A stretch of DNA of 64,000 bases from Beroe forskalii (Eukaryota; Ctenophora; Nuda; Beroida; Beroidae). Position numbers and translations under genes: made by a program. Below the pieces are notes generated by a model, which worked only from the letters and a program-made list of their open reading frames with translations, was not told where the DNA came from and made no database searches. Positions 10,129 through 20,891 of this stretch are shown here, in pieces. The stretch lies in assembly GCA_011033025.1 (NCBI GenBank), contig WFMF01000165.1, positions 248,001-312,000 on the forward strand. Direction: 5' to 3'. Position 1 is the first letter of the stretch, and every line of letters begins with the position of its first letter.

Positions 10129-10554
10129 TGGCCCTTATTTAACCGGCCCTGCAGAACAAATACGACTTTGAGACTTTTATCCAAAGGGCCGGTTAAAAAC
10201 GGCCAGTTAATGAGGGGCCGATTAAATTTAAGGCCAAAAAACTGTTTAAGTTTATGGAAAAAAACAATTACTTGGCTTATGCACTGCCACTGTTTTATTC
10301 ATTTGACCGTCTTTAAATAACACAGAGAATGACATAAATCATGATAATATACCAATATTCAGGTTTTTGATGCAATTTACTGGGAATGAATTGGTTTTTA
10401 TGGCTCTTTTTGAGCAAAAATTTCTTGCTTTGGCAACTGTTTGAATTTTTTCCAATTGGCCGGTTAAAATGGTTCAAAAATGATTCAATTTTTGTCTAAT
10501 TAGGGCCGGTTAAAAAAAGGCGGGCTTAATAAAGGACAATAAGGTAGCAATATA
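10129..10554. mobile_element. MITE with GGGCCGGTTAA-type terminal inverted repeats
   Basis: The left end taccttcttggcccttattt plus aaccggccct is mirrored at the right end by agggccggttaaaaaa ... ataaggta. GGGCCGGTTAAA also recurs inside at about 10188 and 10452. It has no coding capacity. It lies between two RPS15 copies, so it inserted into one unit of the tandem duplication. Relatives or single ends of the family appear near 13280-13400, 26520, 42868 and 61460-61600. Confidence 0.6.
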
Positions 10555-10661
10555 GGAATGTAGCAAGATAAGATAGCTAATAATCTAGTAAGATAAGTAA
10601 TCATATATCTAATTAAGCAGTAAAACTGCAAGCTAAAACCCGAAAATGTGATTTCAATGAA

Positions 10662-11092
10662 TTATTTCAAAGGTATAAATCTGGAGGAATGTGTTGCACC
10701 AATACCAGGTCGACCATGCTTCACTGGCTTATAAGTTATTGAAAATTCGCCCAAGTAGTGTCCGATCATCTCTGCCTTAACTTCAACTTGGTTGAAAGTC
10801 TTGCCATTGTAAATACCAACAATTGACCCGACCATTTCTGGAGTAACAATCATGTTTCTGAGATGAGTCCTAACAGCTTCTGGCTTCTCCCTTCAATACA
10901 TTCTCTTTGCTTTCCTCAGTTTCTTGATTAGAGCCATTGACACGCTTGAGTCCCCTGGTGAACCTCCTTCTGGCTCGACTGTACCAGCTGCGTAAGTTCT
11001 GCACTGCTCATGTCTAACAGCTTGTCCAGATCAATTCCTCTGTAAGTGTACTTCTTGAAGGTTCGCTTCCTCTTTGCTGCGTCGTCAGCCAT
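10662..11092 (-). pseudogene. RPS15: RPS15 pseudogene (tandem copy)
   Basis: Same sequence as the intact gene but with several small deletions: 2 nt lost in the codons for the VHS segment (about 10981), nucleotides lost near 10939, and further losses around the EGEKPEA codons (about 10887-10905). The 3' 63 codons, from MIVTPEMVG to the stop, are still open and encode the same residues as the intact gene. The 5' flank (GAGGTATAGCCGGTATAC) matches the flank of the third copy at 63.88 kb, so this is the positional counterpart of that copy. Confidence 0.85.
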
Positions 11093-11721
11093 AATGTATA
11101 CCGGCTATACCTCAATTAGTTAATTTAATAATATGTTGTTACTAGCAGGCCCAAAACTAAATTTTAATAATTTTTGCAAATCCGACCATATCAACATATC
11201 ATTGACTCGGTTCTACATGATAACATGTACCAGCCGCCTACCAAATTCAACTTCAAAAGCATACAGTAGAGTAATAATTGGGAAATTGTTTTGATATAAA
11301 CATGCTCAAATATCTGCAATTTTCATCATAGAAACCATAATGAATTTACATGACAGAGACAACTGTGACAATATTGACGACGAAGATACCTGCATATAGA
11401 TAAATGAAAGACAAATTTCCGAAATTCACCCCTTTCCCTCCCACTTATTTGACAACCCTCCCTATCTGCTTACACGGAATTTTGAAATCCCCGCTCCAGT
11501 ATGATCCCCTGTAATCAAGTTCTTCAGAATACTGTTCGAAGTTTTTCCTTTTCAAACTTTGAAAGTTATGGTATATTCTTCAAAGCATATAATATGTACA
11601 TTTCACATGAGCAGACCCGCAAACATTTTAATAAACTGGTTGAAAATGAGCGAATTGTGAATGGTTCAACTGAGGGAATTGTCCTCTTTCAATTTCGAAG
11701 CTAACTGGCAAGTTGGTCAGC
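11093..11721. other. Spacer between HYPK and RPS15 pseudogene
   Basis: No gene. It is homologous to 63137-63881 in opposite orientation but clearly more diverged than the coding parts, with substitutions and indels. The HYPK 3' UTR should lie at its upper end. Confidence 0.4.
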
Positions 11722-12054
11722 TTAACAATTGACAAGGAAAGTCAGTGCAGCCTTGACATCACCCTTGTGCTCCCTCAAACACCTCTCTGCCAGCGAATTA
11801 GACACCAACATCTCGCTGGCTATCAAGTCAATGTCCTCTTTATTCAGCTTTATCTTGACCTGAGTATCACTCTTGACATTGTTCGTTATGAGGGCCGAGG
11901 TGTCGATGGACCCTACATCCACCTCCTCATCTCTGAAATCCCTGATACCCTCCAAGTCTGAGGCACCTGCGTCGTGCTGCTTGGGTTTGGCTTGTTTTAC
12001 TGAGGTGTCCTCTTCTTCATCACTCACGTGATCTCCAGCCCGGTCCTCTGCCAT
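11722..12054 (-). CDS. HYPK: Huntingtin-interacting protein K (HYPK), left copy
   Basis: 110 residues. The acidic, disordered N-terminal half contains the family motif KQHDAG..DLEGI. A helical segment and a C-terminal UBA-like domain follow, with IKLNKEDIDLIASEM and AERCLREHKGDVKAALTFL. HYPK is a subunit of the ribosome-bound NatA N-terminal acetyltransferase complex and has chaperone-like activity. There is no intron in the coding part. A GAGCAG acceptor-like site lies 3 nt before the ATG (CTCTCTTGAGCAG|ACC), conserved in the right copy. The protein is identical to that of 62804-63136. Confidence 0.93.
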   Translation of the reverse strand: MAEDRAGDHVSDEEEDTSVKQAKPKQHDAGASDLEGIRDFRDEEVDVGSIDTSALITNNVKSDTQVKIKLNKEDIDLIASEMLVSNSLAERCLREHKGDVKAALTFLVNC

Positions 12055-13089
12055 GGTCTGCTCAAGAGAGGAAGGGAGGTAGTATAATGATGGGTTACAT
12101 CTTGGGAGGGGTTATTAAAGAGAGGGGTTATTTAAGCTTTGAATTAAGGTTCAAGAGAGGTTCATAACAATGGGGTAAGTTTCAGACTTATGGTAGAAGT
12201 TACGAGCTGGGGAACACCATGAATATCTTAACTTTGAATATCTAAATAGAATTTATATCTTTCAAATCTTAGACAATAATGTTGAATAATAGTCCAAAAA
12301 TGTCAATTATGCAACAACCAACTGAAATATTGAAATTTAATAGGCATGTCAAGGTATCAAGAAACAATGTTACAGGAAATCCATTCAGAAACATTCCCAA
12401 AAGAAGTGTGAAAAGTAAACATACGGGTCGTGACCAGTAACTATGTGGTTATGAGATTGGAAAGCAGTGATATTGTATTTTATTGTTCTTCTTCCAACCA
12501 CGTCACACGAGTACGGTAAATTACTTATAGTAGCATGGCACAGTGGGAGCAATGACCATAAAAAGTCATAATATAGCATTTGGACATGCCAATCTTTGCC
12601 TAAGCTCAAAACAACAGGAATTGTCCAAATTACCGTATTACAAATAGATGATAGTTAACCTGACGCCGGTTATTTCTATCTTAGCTTTATATGGTCTGAT
12701 TGGCCAGTTCGATGTGTCTAAGTTTCTTGTCACGAAAACAAAGTTCATTCATAAGTTAAATACTTAAAAATAGGACTGAATCAAGCTCAGGATTTGAGAC
12801 AATTCGGTTAATTTTTCCAGGTACTTGGATGCTTTGTAGAGATTACGTTTTATCCTGGATAATGGATAGCTTAAATCCAATAATTACTGAATATAACTCG
12901 TTGAGAGACGTGACATGTTTGGGACATTTTGGAGATTTCGTGGTCGGTGATTTTCATCTTATATTCTTGCTCCTTTGCCCATCAGCTTCGTAGCTCTCTT
13001 GATCAAAATCTTGGACCAATCTTCATTGAAATATAGCAGTTAGTTAATTAATTTCATCTTGAATAGCTAGTCAAAGCCCACAGTTCCCC
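12055..13089. other. Spacer between GINS2 and HYPK
   Basis: A 74-codon frame at 12385-12609 (minus) also exists at 62251-62475 (plus) with one residue changed. No family is recognised and it may only reflect the duplication. The rest is AT-rich and holds the GINS2 3' UTR. Confidence 0.35.
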
Positions 13090-16000
13090 TCAATTGTATC
13101 TTGGGTCTTGTAGACACAGCTCAGCGTGATTCCTCAAGTTGTGAAGATGGTCGAGGGAAGCTGTAAAGAACTTTCTGATGGTGTTCAGTTCCAATACCGT
13201 TATATTGCTGATCTGTACAAGGGATCAAAGGTTAGAACATACCGAGATTTAGCTTCAAGTAATGATTCAACGCGTCATCGGCCCTTATTTAATAATCAGT
13301 CCTTATCAAGAACTTATGGACGAAATGAACTTTAAAATATTTTGGAATTTTGTCCAAAGGGCCACTTAAATTGGACGGTTATATTGGGGGCCGGAGCCGG
13401 TATATCATTCCCAATCAGACATCAGTTCCTACACTTATTCATTTTATTAACTCATTAATCACATGCACCACTTACCTCGACGTGAGACAAAGGCTTGCCG
13501 CCCCCGCTGTCGTGGTTCACCATCTTATTGACACTTTTCCTCAACTTAGCGTCTCTGATGTCCCAGATGTCCTTGATAAGAGTTCGCACTTCATCAGCGT
13601 CTTTTATATCAGGTGAGATTCTGGGAGATGAGAGAAGGGATTGTTTAAGAACTTCATTAAAAGAATAAAGAAGAATCTAAAAATATTTTCAAATGTGATA
13701 CCACAGTTCATTTGAATTCAGAACACACATAAAATTCATATTCGAAGGCAAATTAAAATCCCATAGAGCTTGACAAATGCATAACGTTACATGACGTGTT
13801 CATGGTACACTAGATTCATCATAAACTGTACATGTACGACGTACGTATGTACAGAGTCCAATTCAGTAGTAACCGTACCCCAATAAAATGGTGCTAACTT
13901 CAAGAAAGTGTGGGTGCAAAGGGGTAGAAAACAGAATCCCTTCCAGTTCTTCTGCTTTCTTCTCCTTCAACACATCTGCCAACGAGTTTTGATTAAAACT
14001 TAAAGTGTTGGGTGGGCAAATATGGACAAGCGTGTTCTTACTAGTCAGGTCACTTCAGTCCCGAATCGGCTCATTATCTGCAAATATGGGTAGAAGTCTG
14101 AAAATTTGTACAGAGCTTCCCAAAGGTATAAATAATCGAAAAAAGCAAGGAGCCCAAAAAAATTTGATGGGGAACATGCCCAAAGCCACGCCCCTTTGAC
14201 GCGGATCGCATGCACATGCTGAAAATTCGTATCTCGGCTTGTGAATGAGCTAGAGACTTCGTTTTGGGCTTAAAAGAAGCGCAATGGCCATGTTTATATA
14301 CGACTTGTTAATAAACATATGCCCTAAAATGCTCAGGAACAGAGTTATTCACGAAAAACTGTTTTTCGTGCACCCATGACCCCCACAGAGGTGAATTTTG
14401 TATCTCAGCTTAGGAAAGTCGTAGAGACTTCGTTTTGGGCTTAAAAGAAGCACAATGGCCATGTTTATCTACAACTTGCAATAAACATATGCCCTAAAAT
14501 GCTCAGAAACAGAGTTATTTAAGAAAAAACTGTTTTTTCATGCACCCACGAGCCACCACAGAGGTAAATTTTGTATCTCAGCTTGAAAGAAGCACAATGG
14601 CCATGTTTATGTACAGCTTGTAATAAACATATGCCCTAAAATGCTCACAAACAGAGTTTTTCACAAAAACTGTTTTGTCGTGCACCTGTGAGCCATCACA
14701 GAGGCGAATTTTTTATCTCAGCTTCAAAAGGTAATAGAGACTTGGTTTTTGGATGAAACGAATCGCAATAGACGTGTTTGTATATATTATACCTAATGTG
14801 TTCAATGTTCTGGAAGGCGTGGCATATCTGGTGATCATAAAGCAAAGCTGTAGTTGGCAAACCAATAATACAGGAAAGGGGAAGTTTTCAAATGTCAATC
14901 CTTGAATGCTAAAAAAAGAAAAAGATAGTTAATTTAATTTTTGCAGGTTCCTTGGCAGTGTTACAAAACTTTACACAATTCACGGCAATTCAACCCATTT
15001 TTGCCACAGTTACATTGGACACTGTCTTTCCTACATTTGCATACTTTTATCAGGTCAAATAGAGGACGTTTTTGGTTAGTTAGTTGGAGAATCGAGTCCT
15101 TAATGAACCACTGAATCACCAGTCGATTTGTATGATCCATTTACCAGTCCCACTCAGTGAGAGCAGGGATTTGTTTATTACTGACAGTATGGCCCCATTT
15201 CCACCCACTTTGGAAAGCCCTGCGCAAAACATGGAGCTTCAGTGATATGGAACATGGATGATGGAGGTAACTCGTTCAAGTTCTTTGATACTGAAGTACT
15301 GAAACTGAATATTCTAAAACGAGTAGAGTTGACTAATTGAATGCCACCATAATCATAGCAGTAGTTTAGACTTTTAGAAATCGTTCAATTACAGGCATAC
15401 AATATGTTTCAACAACTTCAAGTGAAGCTTACCTACCAACTAAATTGTTGAAGTGAAGTTGACAATTCAGCCTGCTCCAGATTTGCCACCCATTTCTGAA
15501 ACATGAAAGAACTTGCCTTTCTATAAAATGATGTTGTTCCAGTACAGCCCAAAAGTCAAAAATGGCAGAAAGATTCTCTAAAGTCATAGGAGGCTTCCTT
15601 GACTGATATGAACCATAAGTGTGATCCATGTCCAAACTCAATTCATATCTCTGGCTGAGCAAAGTATTCCTGAAATTACATATGATATGACAGGAAGTAA
15701 TATGATAACATCAGTTCTAGCTTGTTTACATTTCCTATCTCACCATGGTGATTGGTGAACGACAATGATTGAATTTTCTTTCAACTTTTGGTGCATGGTC
15801 ACTCAATAAGTCACTCAGTGTTTATATTATGTATATATAGCTCTATAGCATGTTTAACAGAATTGCTCGAATTCATCCATAAAAGCAATGATCTCTGTTT
15901 TTTGATATTTCATTTTTAATTTAGTTTGAGTTTTCCTATACCTATTTTGTGCTGACACGAATTTGTTTGGTAGTAGTCTTGACAATGCATTCAGCTACGT

Positions 16001-18316
16001 CAAAAGATTTAAAACCCACCAATTTGTTGGCAACAGGTTTGAGTTTGATGAATTGTAAACAAAAGCCAGTCCACCTCCTCTTCCTTTCCTTGGAACATTT
16101 ATAATCACAACCTCAACGCCAGCCTAATGAACTTCGGCGAATCTAGCGCATTCTTTAGCTTTGAATAAGGTTTCAGCTTTACAAAAGATATCAATTCTGT
16201 GGTCATTTAGCATGCCTAGATCTCCTTGAACTTTGTTGCACACTGACAGAGCATTGAAGCACCCAATATTGATTTCCCCTTTTGATTCTGCACTACTTAT
16301 CACATTAACTTTTTGGAAGTGGTTCAGTGTTGTCTTTAAGCCAATTGATTTCTATTATTTCATATCATGACAGGACACTTTGTCGGACATCACCAGCATT
16401 GTCGGATTTATAGTTCTCAGTATCATTTGACTGGGATGATGCCAAGCATCTGGCACAGCAATGACTTGCTTGGTTGCCCCTGAAGTTACAAGTTGAAGAT
16501 CTATGCTTGCCCATGCAATACATGCAGGTTGCATCTCCATTATTATTGGGACACTTACTAGAAATAGGTATGTCCAATCATTTGACAATGAAGCAGTGTT
16601 TCATATGATATCAATCTTTCATCTGATATCTACTTTGGCCAAGGTAGATATTCCCATCTTGCTTATTGAGCAAGGCAAGTCTTTTTGCGGGAGATACTTT
16701 CAGGCCAATTGAAGTATGTCTATTTGATGCATTTTGGTTCACATAAACAACCTCTAAGTCCAAGGTATGCCAACAGTTTTGTAGCTGAGTCACACATGGA
16801 TTTAAAAACAAAACTTTCTCAACTATAACTTTCTTTTCATTCATTCTTGCTTTCTTGTAACATTATGATCACCAGATCTGTTCACTGCATTATATATACG
16901 TCTATTGCGATTCGTTTCATCCGAAAACCAAGTCTCTATTACCTTTTAAAGCTGAGATAAAAAAATTCGCCTGTGTGATGGCTCACAGGTGCACGACAAA
17001 ACAGTTTTTGTGAAAAACTCTGTTTGTGAGCATTTTAGGGCATATATTTATTACAAGCTGTACATAAACATGGCCATTGCGCTTCTTTCAAGCACAAAAC
17101 AAAGTCTCTACGACTTTTCTAAGCTGAGATACAAAATTTACCTCTGTGGTGGCTCGCGGGTGCATGAAAAAACAGTTTTTCTTAAATAACTCTGTTTCTG
17201 AGCATTTTAGGGCATATGTTTATTGCAAGTTGTAGATAAACATGGCCATTGTGCTTCTTTTAAGCCCAAAACGAAGTCTCTACGACTTTCCTAAGCTGAG
17301 ATACAAAATTCACCTCTGTGGGGGCTCGCGGGTGCACGAAAAAACAGTTTTTCGTGAATAACTCTGTTCCTGAGCATTTTAGGGCATATGTTTATTAACA
17401 AGTCGTATATAAACATGGCCATTGCGCTTCTTTTAAGCCCAAAACGAAGTCTCTAGCTCATTCACAAGCCGAGATACGAATTTTCAGCATGTGCATGCGA
17501 TCTGCGTCAAAAGGGCGTGGCTTTGGGCATGTTCCCCATCAAATTTTTTTGGGCTCCTTGCTTTTTTCGATCATTTATACCTTTGGGAAGCTCTGTACAA
17601 ATTTTCAGACTTCTACCCATATTTGCAGGTTGTAAGACCTAAGTGACCAGACTATACTTGAAATGTAACCAGAAATTGTAAACTTATGGTAAACGTAGAG
17701 TGTAAACTTAGAGTGTAAACTTGAATGGTAAACTTATGTTAATTAAAGTAGTGGTAAACTTATGGCAAATTTACAGAAAGTGTAACTTATAATTTACATG
17801 GTTAACTTCAAATGGTAAATGACGGCAAAGGGAAAAGTTGCCAACTGATCAACTGATTAAAAACTGCCTCAAGTGGTACAAGATTGCACTGTATGTAGGA
17901 ATATAAACTGATGAAACTCACCAAGATCCATCCAATCTGGGGTGATTATCCTGCATTTTTGTCTCTGCTTAAGGTTCACAGCTAACCAAAGTGGGACATT
18001 AACAGGAACCTGGGGCTGGAAGGGACCTACTTCTCCCTGAAGAATACAACAGGTAAGATATATAAATCATCCTTTACTATTTGGCAAATTTGCAGCTATT
18101 TCTTTAAGTCTTTAAGTAATAGTTGAAGAATAACAGCAATTTTTGTGAAATTTTAAGAAAAACAGTTCAATTTCACAGCAGTTACCAATGCATTATGAAC
18201 TACAATAAGAACAGCTTTTTACATACCCTTATGAGGTATAATTTATCTTCAGTGAAGTTAGGAAGGATTTGAACACTTTCTTTCTCAGCCAAAAACTCTA
18301 TCTGAGCTGGATCCAT
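13090..18316 (-). CDS. GINS2: GINS complex subunit 2 (PSF2), 5 exons, 189 aa, intact copy
   Basis: Exons by splice signals and phase: 18316-18227, 18036-17922, 13975-13879, 13620-13476, 13212-13090. Together they make 570 nt including the stop. The product starts [13 protein letters not shown], then [12 protein letters not shown], the family hallmark [17 protein letters not shown], then DADEVRTLIKDIWD and a last exon with TVLELNTIRKFF. Human GINS2 is 185 aa. With GINS1, 3 and 4 it forms the GINS tetramer, which joins CDC45 and MCM2-7 in the CMG replicative helicase. Intron 2 is about 3.95 kb because a foldback element sits in it. The intron 3 donor is GG|GTACGG. The gene starts about 240 bp after the TTC27 stop on the same strand, with a TAG acceptor-like site 4 nt before the ATG. 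Confidence 0.9.
13278..13405. repeat. MITE relic in GINS2 intron 4
   Basis: The segment starts gcccttatttaataatcag and ends near ggttatattgggggccgg. It is related to the GGGCCGGTTAA MITE at 10129. The same relic is present in the right arm at about 61452-61600, so it predates the duplication. Confidence 0.45.
14961..15141 (-). pseudogene. Cys-rich tail fragment inside the foldback element
   Basis: About 59 open codons end in CKCRKDSVQCNCGKNGLNCR plus ELCKVL and a stop. The spacing of CxC, CxC and KNGLxCxxLC resembles tesmin/CXC-type Cys-rich repeats found at the C-terminus of some repeat-borne proteins. Upstream in another frame is IPALTEWDW, so the parent frame is broken. The parent protein is not identified. 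Confidence 0.4.
15429..15662 (-). other. 77-codon frame of unknown nature in foldback core
   Basis: A frame with RKPPMTLENLSAIFDFWAVL. I do not recognise a family. Because it lies inside the element between pieces of decayed coding sequence in the same orientation, it may be part of the same lost protein. Confidence 0.25.
15960..16310 (-). pseudogene. LINE apurinic-type endonuclease fragment
   Basis: Minus-strand translation gives INIGCFNALSVCNKV, LNDHRIDIFCKAET, RKGRGGGLAFVYNSS and AECIVK, the ordered motifs of an exonuclease/endonuclease/phosphatase domain of a non-LTR retrotransposon. It contains in-frame stops and at least one frameshift. It sits in the core of the foldback element, so a LINE either inserted there or was captured. 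The RT part is absent. Confidence 0.65.
16365..16588 (-). pseudogene. Zinc-knuckle fragment upstream of LINE endonuclease
   Basis: Two overlapping frames; the better one shows CMYCMGKHRSSTC (C-x2-C-x3-H-x4-C) followed by a second Cys cluster. Zinc knuckles occur in LINE ORF1 products, and this lies just 5' of the endonuclease fragment in the same orientation. It is probably the end of ORF1 of the same dead LINE. Confidence 0.4.
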
Positions 18317-18554
18317 AAACCTACTGTAGACAGAAACATTAATAAAAATAGCAAGGCTTGGTGAACAACAGTCACAGCCAAACACAGCCTTATTAAAGGC
18401 TCCTTGACCATTAAGAATCGATTTCATACCCAAATGATTCATTTAAGGCCCAAAATCAGTAAAAGAATGAATAAGTTAAAAAGATATTTGCATGAGCAGC
18501 TATATCAAAATTCAAAACTCATACATACAACATCATAATAACTCTTATTACAAC

Positions 18555-20891
18555 TCATACATAAAGTTGAGCCTCCTCAACCTCCTCCAGATGCTTGTTT
18601 GCCTCTGCAAGGTATTCTGATAAGGCTGTTTTAGCTTCCTCAGCATCATCTAACAATTTTCCAGCTAGACGGTTACCTTTTGTTATCAAAATCTGGAGGA
18701 TGGTTTTCAGAGATTGCAAATGCTGGGCATATGATGGGGAACTTTTATCTTCGGCAATAATATATTTGTGAAGTTGGACTGAGCATTCCATGCATTTGAG
18801 AAAGTCTTCAAATGACTTTTCGATGTGTAATGAAGCCGCATGGTAAGCTTTGATAAGGTAATCAATGCCTTTGACAACATCGACTTTGCCTTCGATATCA
18901 AGATGTAAAGCAGCATAACACTTCCACATGTTGAAATCACTGGTTACTTTCGAGCTAGCATATTTGAATAATGCCAGAACTTCATCATAGAACAAACTGC
19001 CTGGTTTGCCACAAGCAGAGGTGATGTTTTCCCTTACAACAGCTACGAGACAATTAGGGATTCTGTCATCAGTTACTTTCTGACCCATGTCCACTATCCT
19101 CTTGTAGGCTAAAAGCACAGTTGGGATGTGCTTCACTCGAGCAGCTGCACAAAGATAGTTCTCCCAAATCCTCCAGTCATTATAGGCGTGTTTTACTGCT
19201 TCTTTATAGCAGTTAAACGCTTTGACAACTTCCTCAGTTCTTTCATAGGCAGCTCCTAAGTTGCTCCAAGCCTGAGCACTTTCATCATCCACCATGACAG
19301 ATTCTCTGAAGCATTTGATGGCAGTGGAATACTCGGGTATAGCTAGAGCAGCGCAACCAGCAGTGAACCACAGTCCAGCTTGTAGGTAGTTACAATCCAG
19401 GGATTTCAACATGCACTCTAGAGCTTTAGGATAATCCTTGACATTAAAGTAATGGTATCCTAAGGATTTCATTGCTCGAGCAGACGTTTGATCAGAGAGC
19501 TCCCAGGCTTTTTCATAATGTACAATATCTTGGGTGGTATCACCAAGGACACAGTAAAGCTTTGGTGTTTCTCTTTCAGACAAGAGAGACCGTGTTAGTT
19601 TCTCTGCAGCTTCATATCTCCCAGCAGCTATCATTGATGTGACTTGTTCCTCCACCATGTGTAACCTCTCATACATGTCCAGGGCACTCTTGTGGGACCC
19701 TACAGCCGTGTACAACTCAGCTAGAAGCTTCTGCTGACACCACATAGGAGGGAGCCCTGACACCAGGAGATTTCCTGTTCTGGAGCAAGTCTTCTTGCAG
19801 TCGAAGCCCTGTACTACTTCCTCCAACTGCTCCATTGACCGGCACAACTTCCGGATTGATGTCTTTTCTAGACGACTTCGCAAAAAATAAGCATGGGCTG
19901 AAATGCAATATGAAAATGTTTTGCCTTCAATAATTGCTTCAATGAAAGCAATCACTTCTTCACGCAACATTTCATCCAATGAATTATCTCTTAATTTACA
20001 AGATGCTGTATGTAACAGGAAGGGGGCAGTAAGATTGTTTATATATTTCTTGGAATCGATGTTGCTGAAAGAAATGCTTTCCAGAAGAGTATCATCATTG
20101 AGGTCAATTGCTTGTGGCTCATTTTCGAGGGGAGCATGGTCAGCAACCCTTTTATCAATGATGGTTTCCACTGTCAACTGAGCGACTGCCGTTTGCTGAA
20201 ACTTAGTTCTCTTTCCCAGTGCTCCAGTTAACTGGAAATCGAAGCCTATTAGTGACTTGGCTGTATCCATACATTGCCTAGATTTTGTAACTTGTTCAAA
20301 ATATAGATATGTAAAGCCTAACTCGATGTAGAGCTTACATTTAATTTCATTCGATAGATCCTTAAATTGTGGATGATTCTTCAAAGTTGTTATGTTTTTT
20401 TCGATTCGCTCAAAAATTGCTGTACATTTTTCTTCTAATAACATTTGTTTGATGAATAAAGTTCGTATTTTGAAAACAATGTCTGATAGTGATGAATCAT
20501 CTTTTGATTCGAAGTATTTCGTGCTGAGATCCAAGAGTGAAGTACATTTCACTAAAGAGTACATGGCATTATTTAGAGTACTGGCTGCTGAACACGCATT
20601 AGAATCTTCTGCTGCTATTGATTCAAGGAGTTTAGGACTTAACAAGGGACCAGTAAAATTGTTCTGTATGAATATATTCAATGCTGAAACAGCAAAAAGA
20701 AACTGACTTTCATCTGAATTTAGACCACTGAATTTTTCAAGAACACTGTTGTAGCATTCTATATCATCAGAGACTTCTGTGATTTGCTTTATGATTTCCC
20801 AGTAAGCACCCTGTGTTATCTTCTCAGCCCATTTAGCATCAGTGATTTCATACAATGACAGCGATGTGACAATCATCTCTTCTCCCAGCAT
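18555..20891 (-). CDS. TTC27: Tetratricopeptide repeat protein 27 (TTC27), full copy
   Basis: 778 residues in one exon. The N-terminal half is the alpha-helical region typical of TTC27/Emw1. The C-terminal half holds TPR units: ARAMKSLGYHYFNVKDYPKA, GLWFTAGCAALAIPEYSTAI and SAQAWSNLGAAYERTEEVVK, then WRIWENYLCAAARV, a strong TTC27 signature. Human TTC27 is about 843 aa and has many introns, so the lack of introns is notable. The yeast relative Emw1 is essential; the molecular role is not well settled. It lies 240 bp upstream of GINS2, same strand. A TAG lies 2 nt before the ATG. Confidence 0.9.
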   Translation of the reverse strand: MLGEEMIVTSLSLYEITDAKWAEKITQGAYWEIIKQITEVSDDIECYNSVLEKFSGLNSDESQFLFAVSALNIFIQNNFTGPLLSPKLLESIAAEDSNACSAASTLNNAMYSLVKCTSLLDLSTKYFESKDDSSLSDIVFKIRTLFIKQMLLEEKCTAIFERIEKNITTLKNHPQFKDLSNEIKCKLYIELGFTYLYFEQVTKSRQCMDTAKSLIGFDFQLTGALGKRTKFQQTAVAQLTVETIIDKRVADHAPLENEPQAIDLNDDTLLESISFSNIDSKKYINNLTAPFLLHTASCKLRDNSLDEMLREEVIAFIEAIIEGKTFSYCISAHAYFLRSRLEKTSIRKLCRSMEQLEEVVQGFDCKKTCSRTGNLLVSGLPPMWCQQKLLAELYTAVGSHKSALDMYERLHMVEEQVTSMIAAGRYEAAEKLTRSLLSERETPKLYCVLGDTTQDIVHYEKAWELSDQTSARAMKSLGYHYFNVKDYPKALECMLKSLDCNYLQAGLWFTAGCAALAIPEYSTAIKCFRESVMVDDESAQAWSNLGAAYERTEEVVKAFNCYKEAVKHAYNDWRIWENYLCAAARVKHIPTVLLAYKRIVDMGQKVTDDRIPNCLVAVVRENITSACGKPGSLFYDEVLALFKYASSKVTSDFNMWKCYAALHLDIEGKVDVVKGIDYLIKAYHAASLHIEKSFEDFLKCMECSVQLHKYIIAEDKSSPSYAQHLQSLKTILQILITKGNRLAGKLLDDAEEAKTALSEYLAEANKHLEEVEEAQLYV

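Larger units (their letters stand above)
14041..17655. mobile_element. Foldback-type element with about 750-bp repetitive inverted repeats
   Basis: The left terminal repeat (14041-14793) is the reverse complement of the right one (about 16888-17655). The extreme ends read tagtcaggtcactt and its near-complement aagtgaccagacta. Each repeat contains four tandem units of about 140-170 bp, with gtatctcagctt, gagacttcgttttgggc and catatgccctaaaatgctca. The element lies in GINS2 intron 2. The right-arm copy of the intron has the empty site (near 60840), so insertion followed the duplication or the right copy lost it. No target duplication is clear. The core holds degenerate coding pieces but no intact transposase. 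Confidence 0.75.
10970..19418 (-). repeat. Left arm of inverted segmental duplication
   Basis: Carries RPS15(pseudo)-HYPK-GINS2-TTC27 in minus orientation. The same order occurs in plus orientation at 59061-64000. Homology stops sharply inside TTC27 at 19418, at GAGTGCAT. At the other end it continues at least to the limit set by the window end. Non-coding parts are diverged with many indels and a 3.6-kb insertion is unique to this arm, so the duplication is not recent. Confidence 0.85.

Noticed and set aside
11713..11961. 82-codon plus frame opposite HYPK, repeated in the right arm
   Set aside because: Antisense of HYPK; it is conserved only because HYPK is.
12385..12609. 74-codon frame shared by both duplication arms as a new small gene
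   Set aside because: Sharing is expected from the duplication; no start-site context, no family. Kept only as a remark in the spacer entry.
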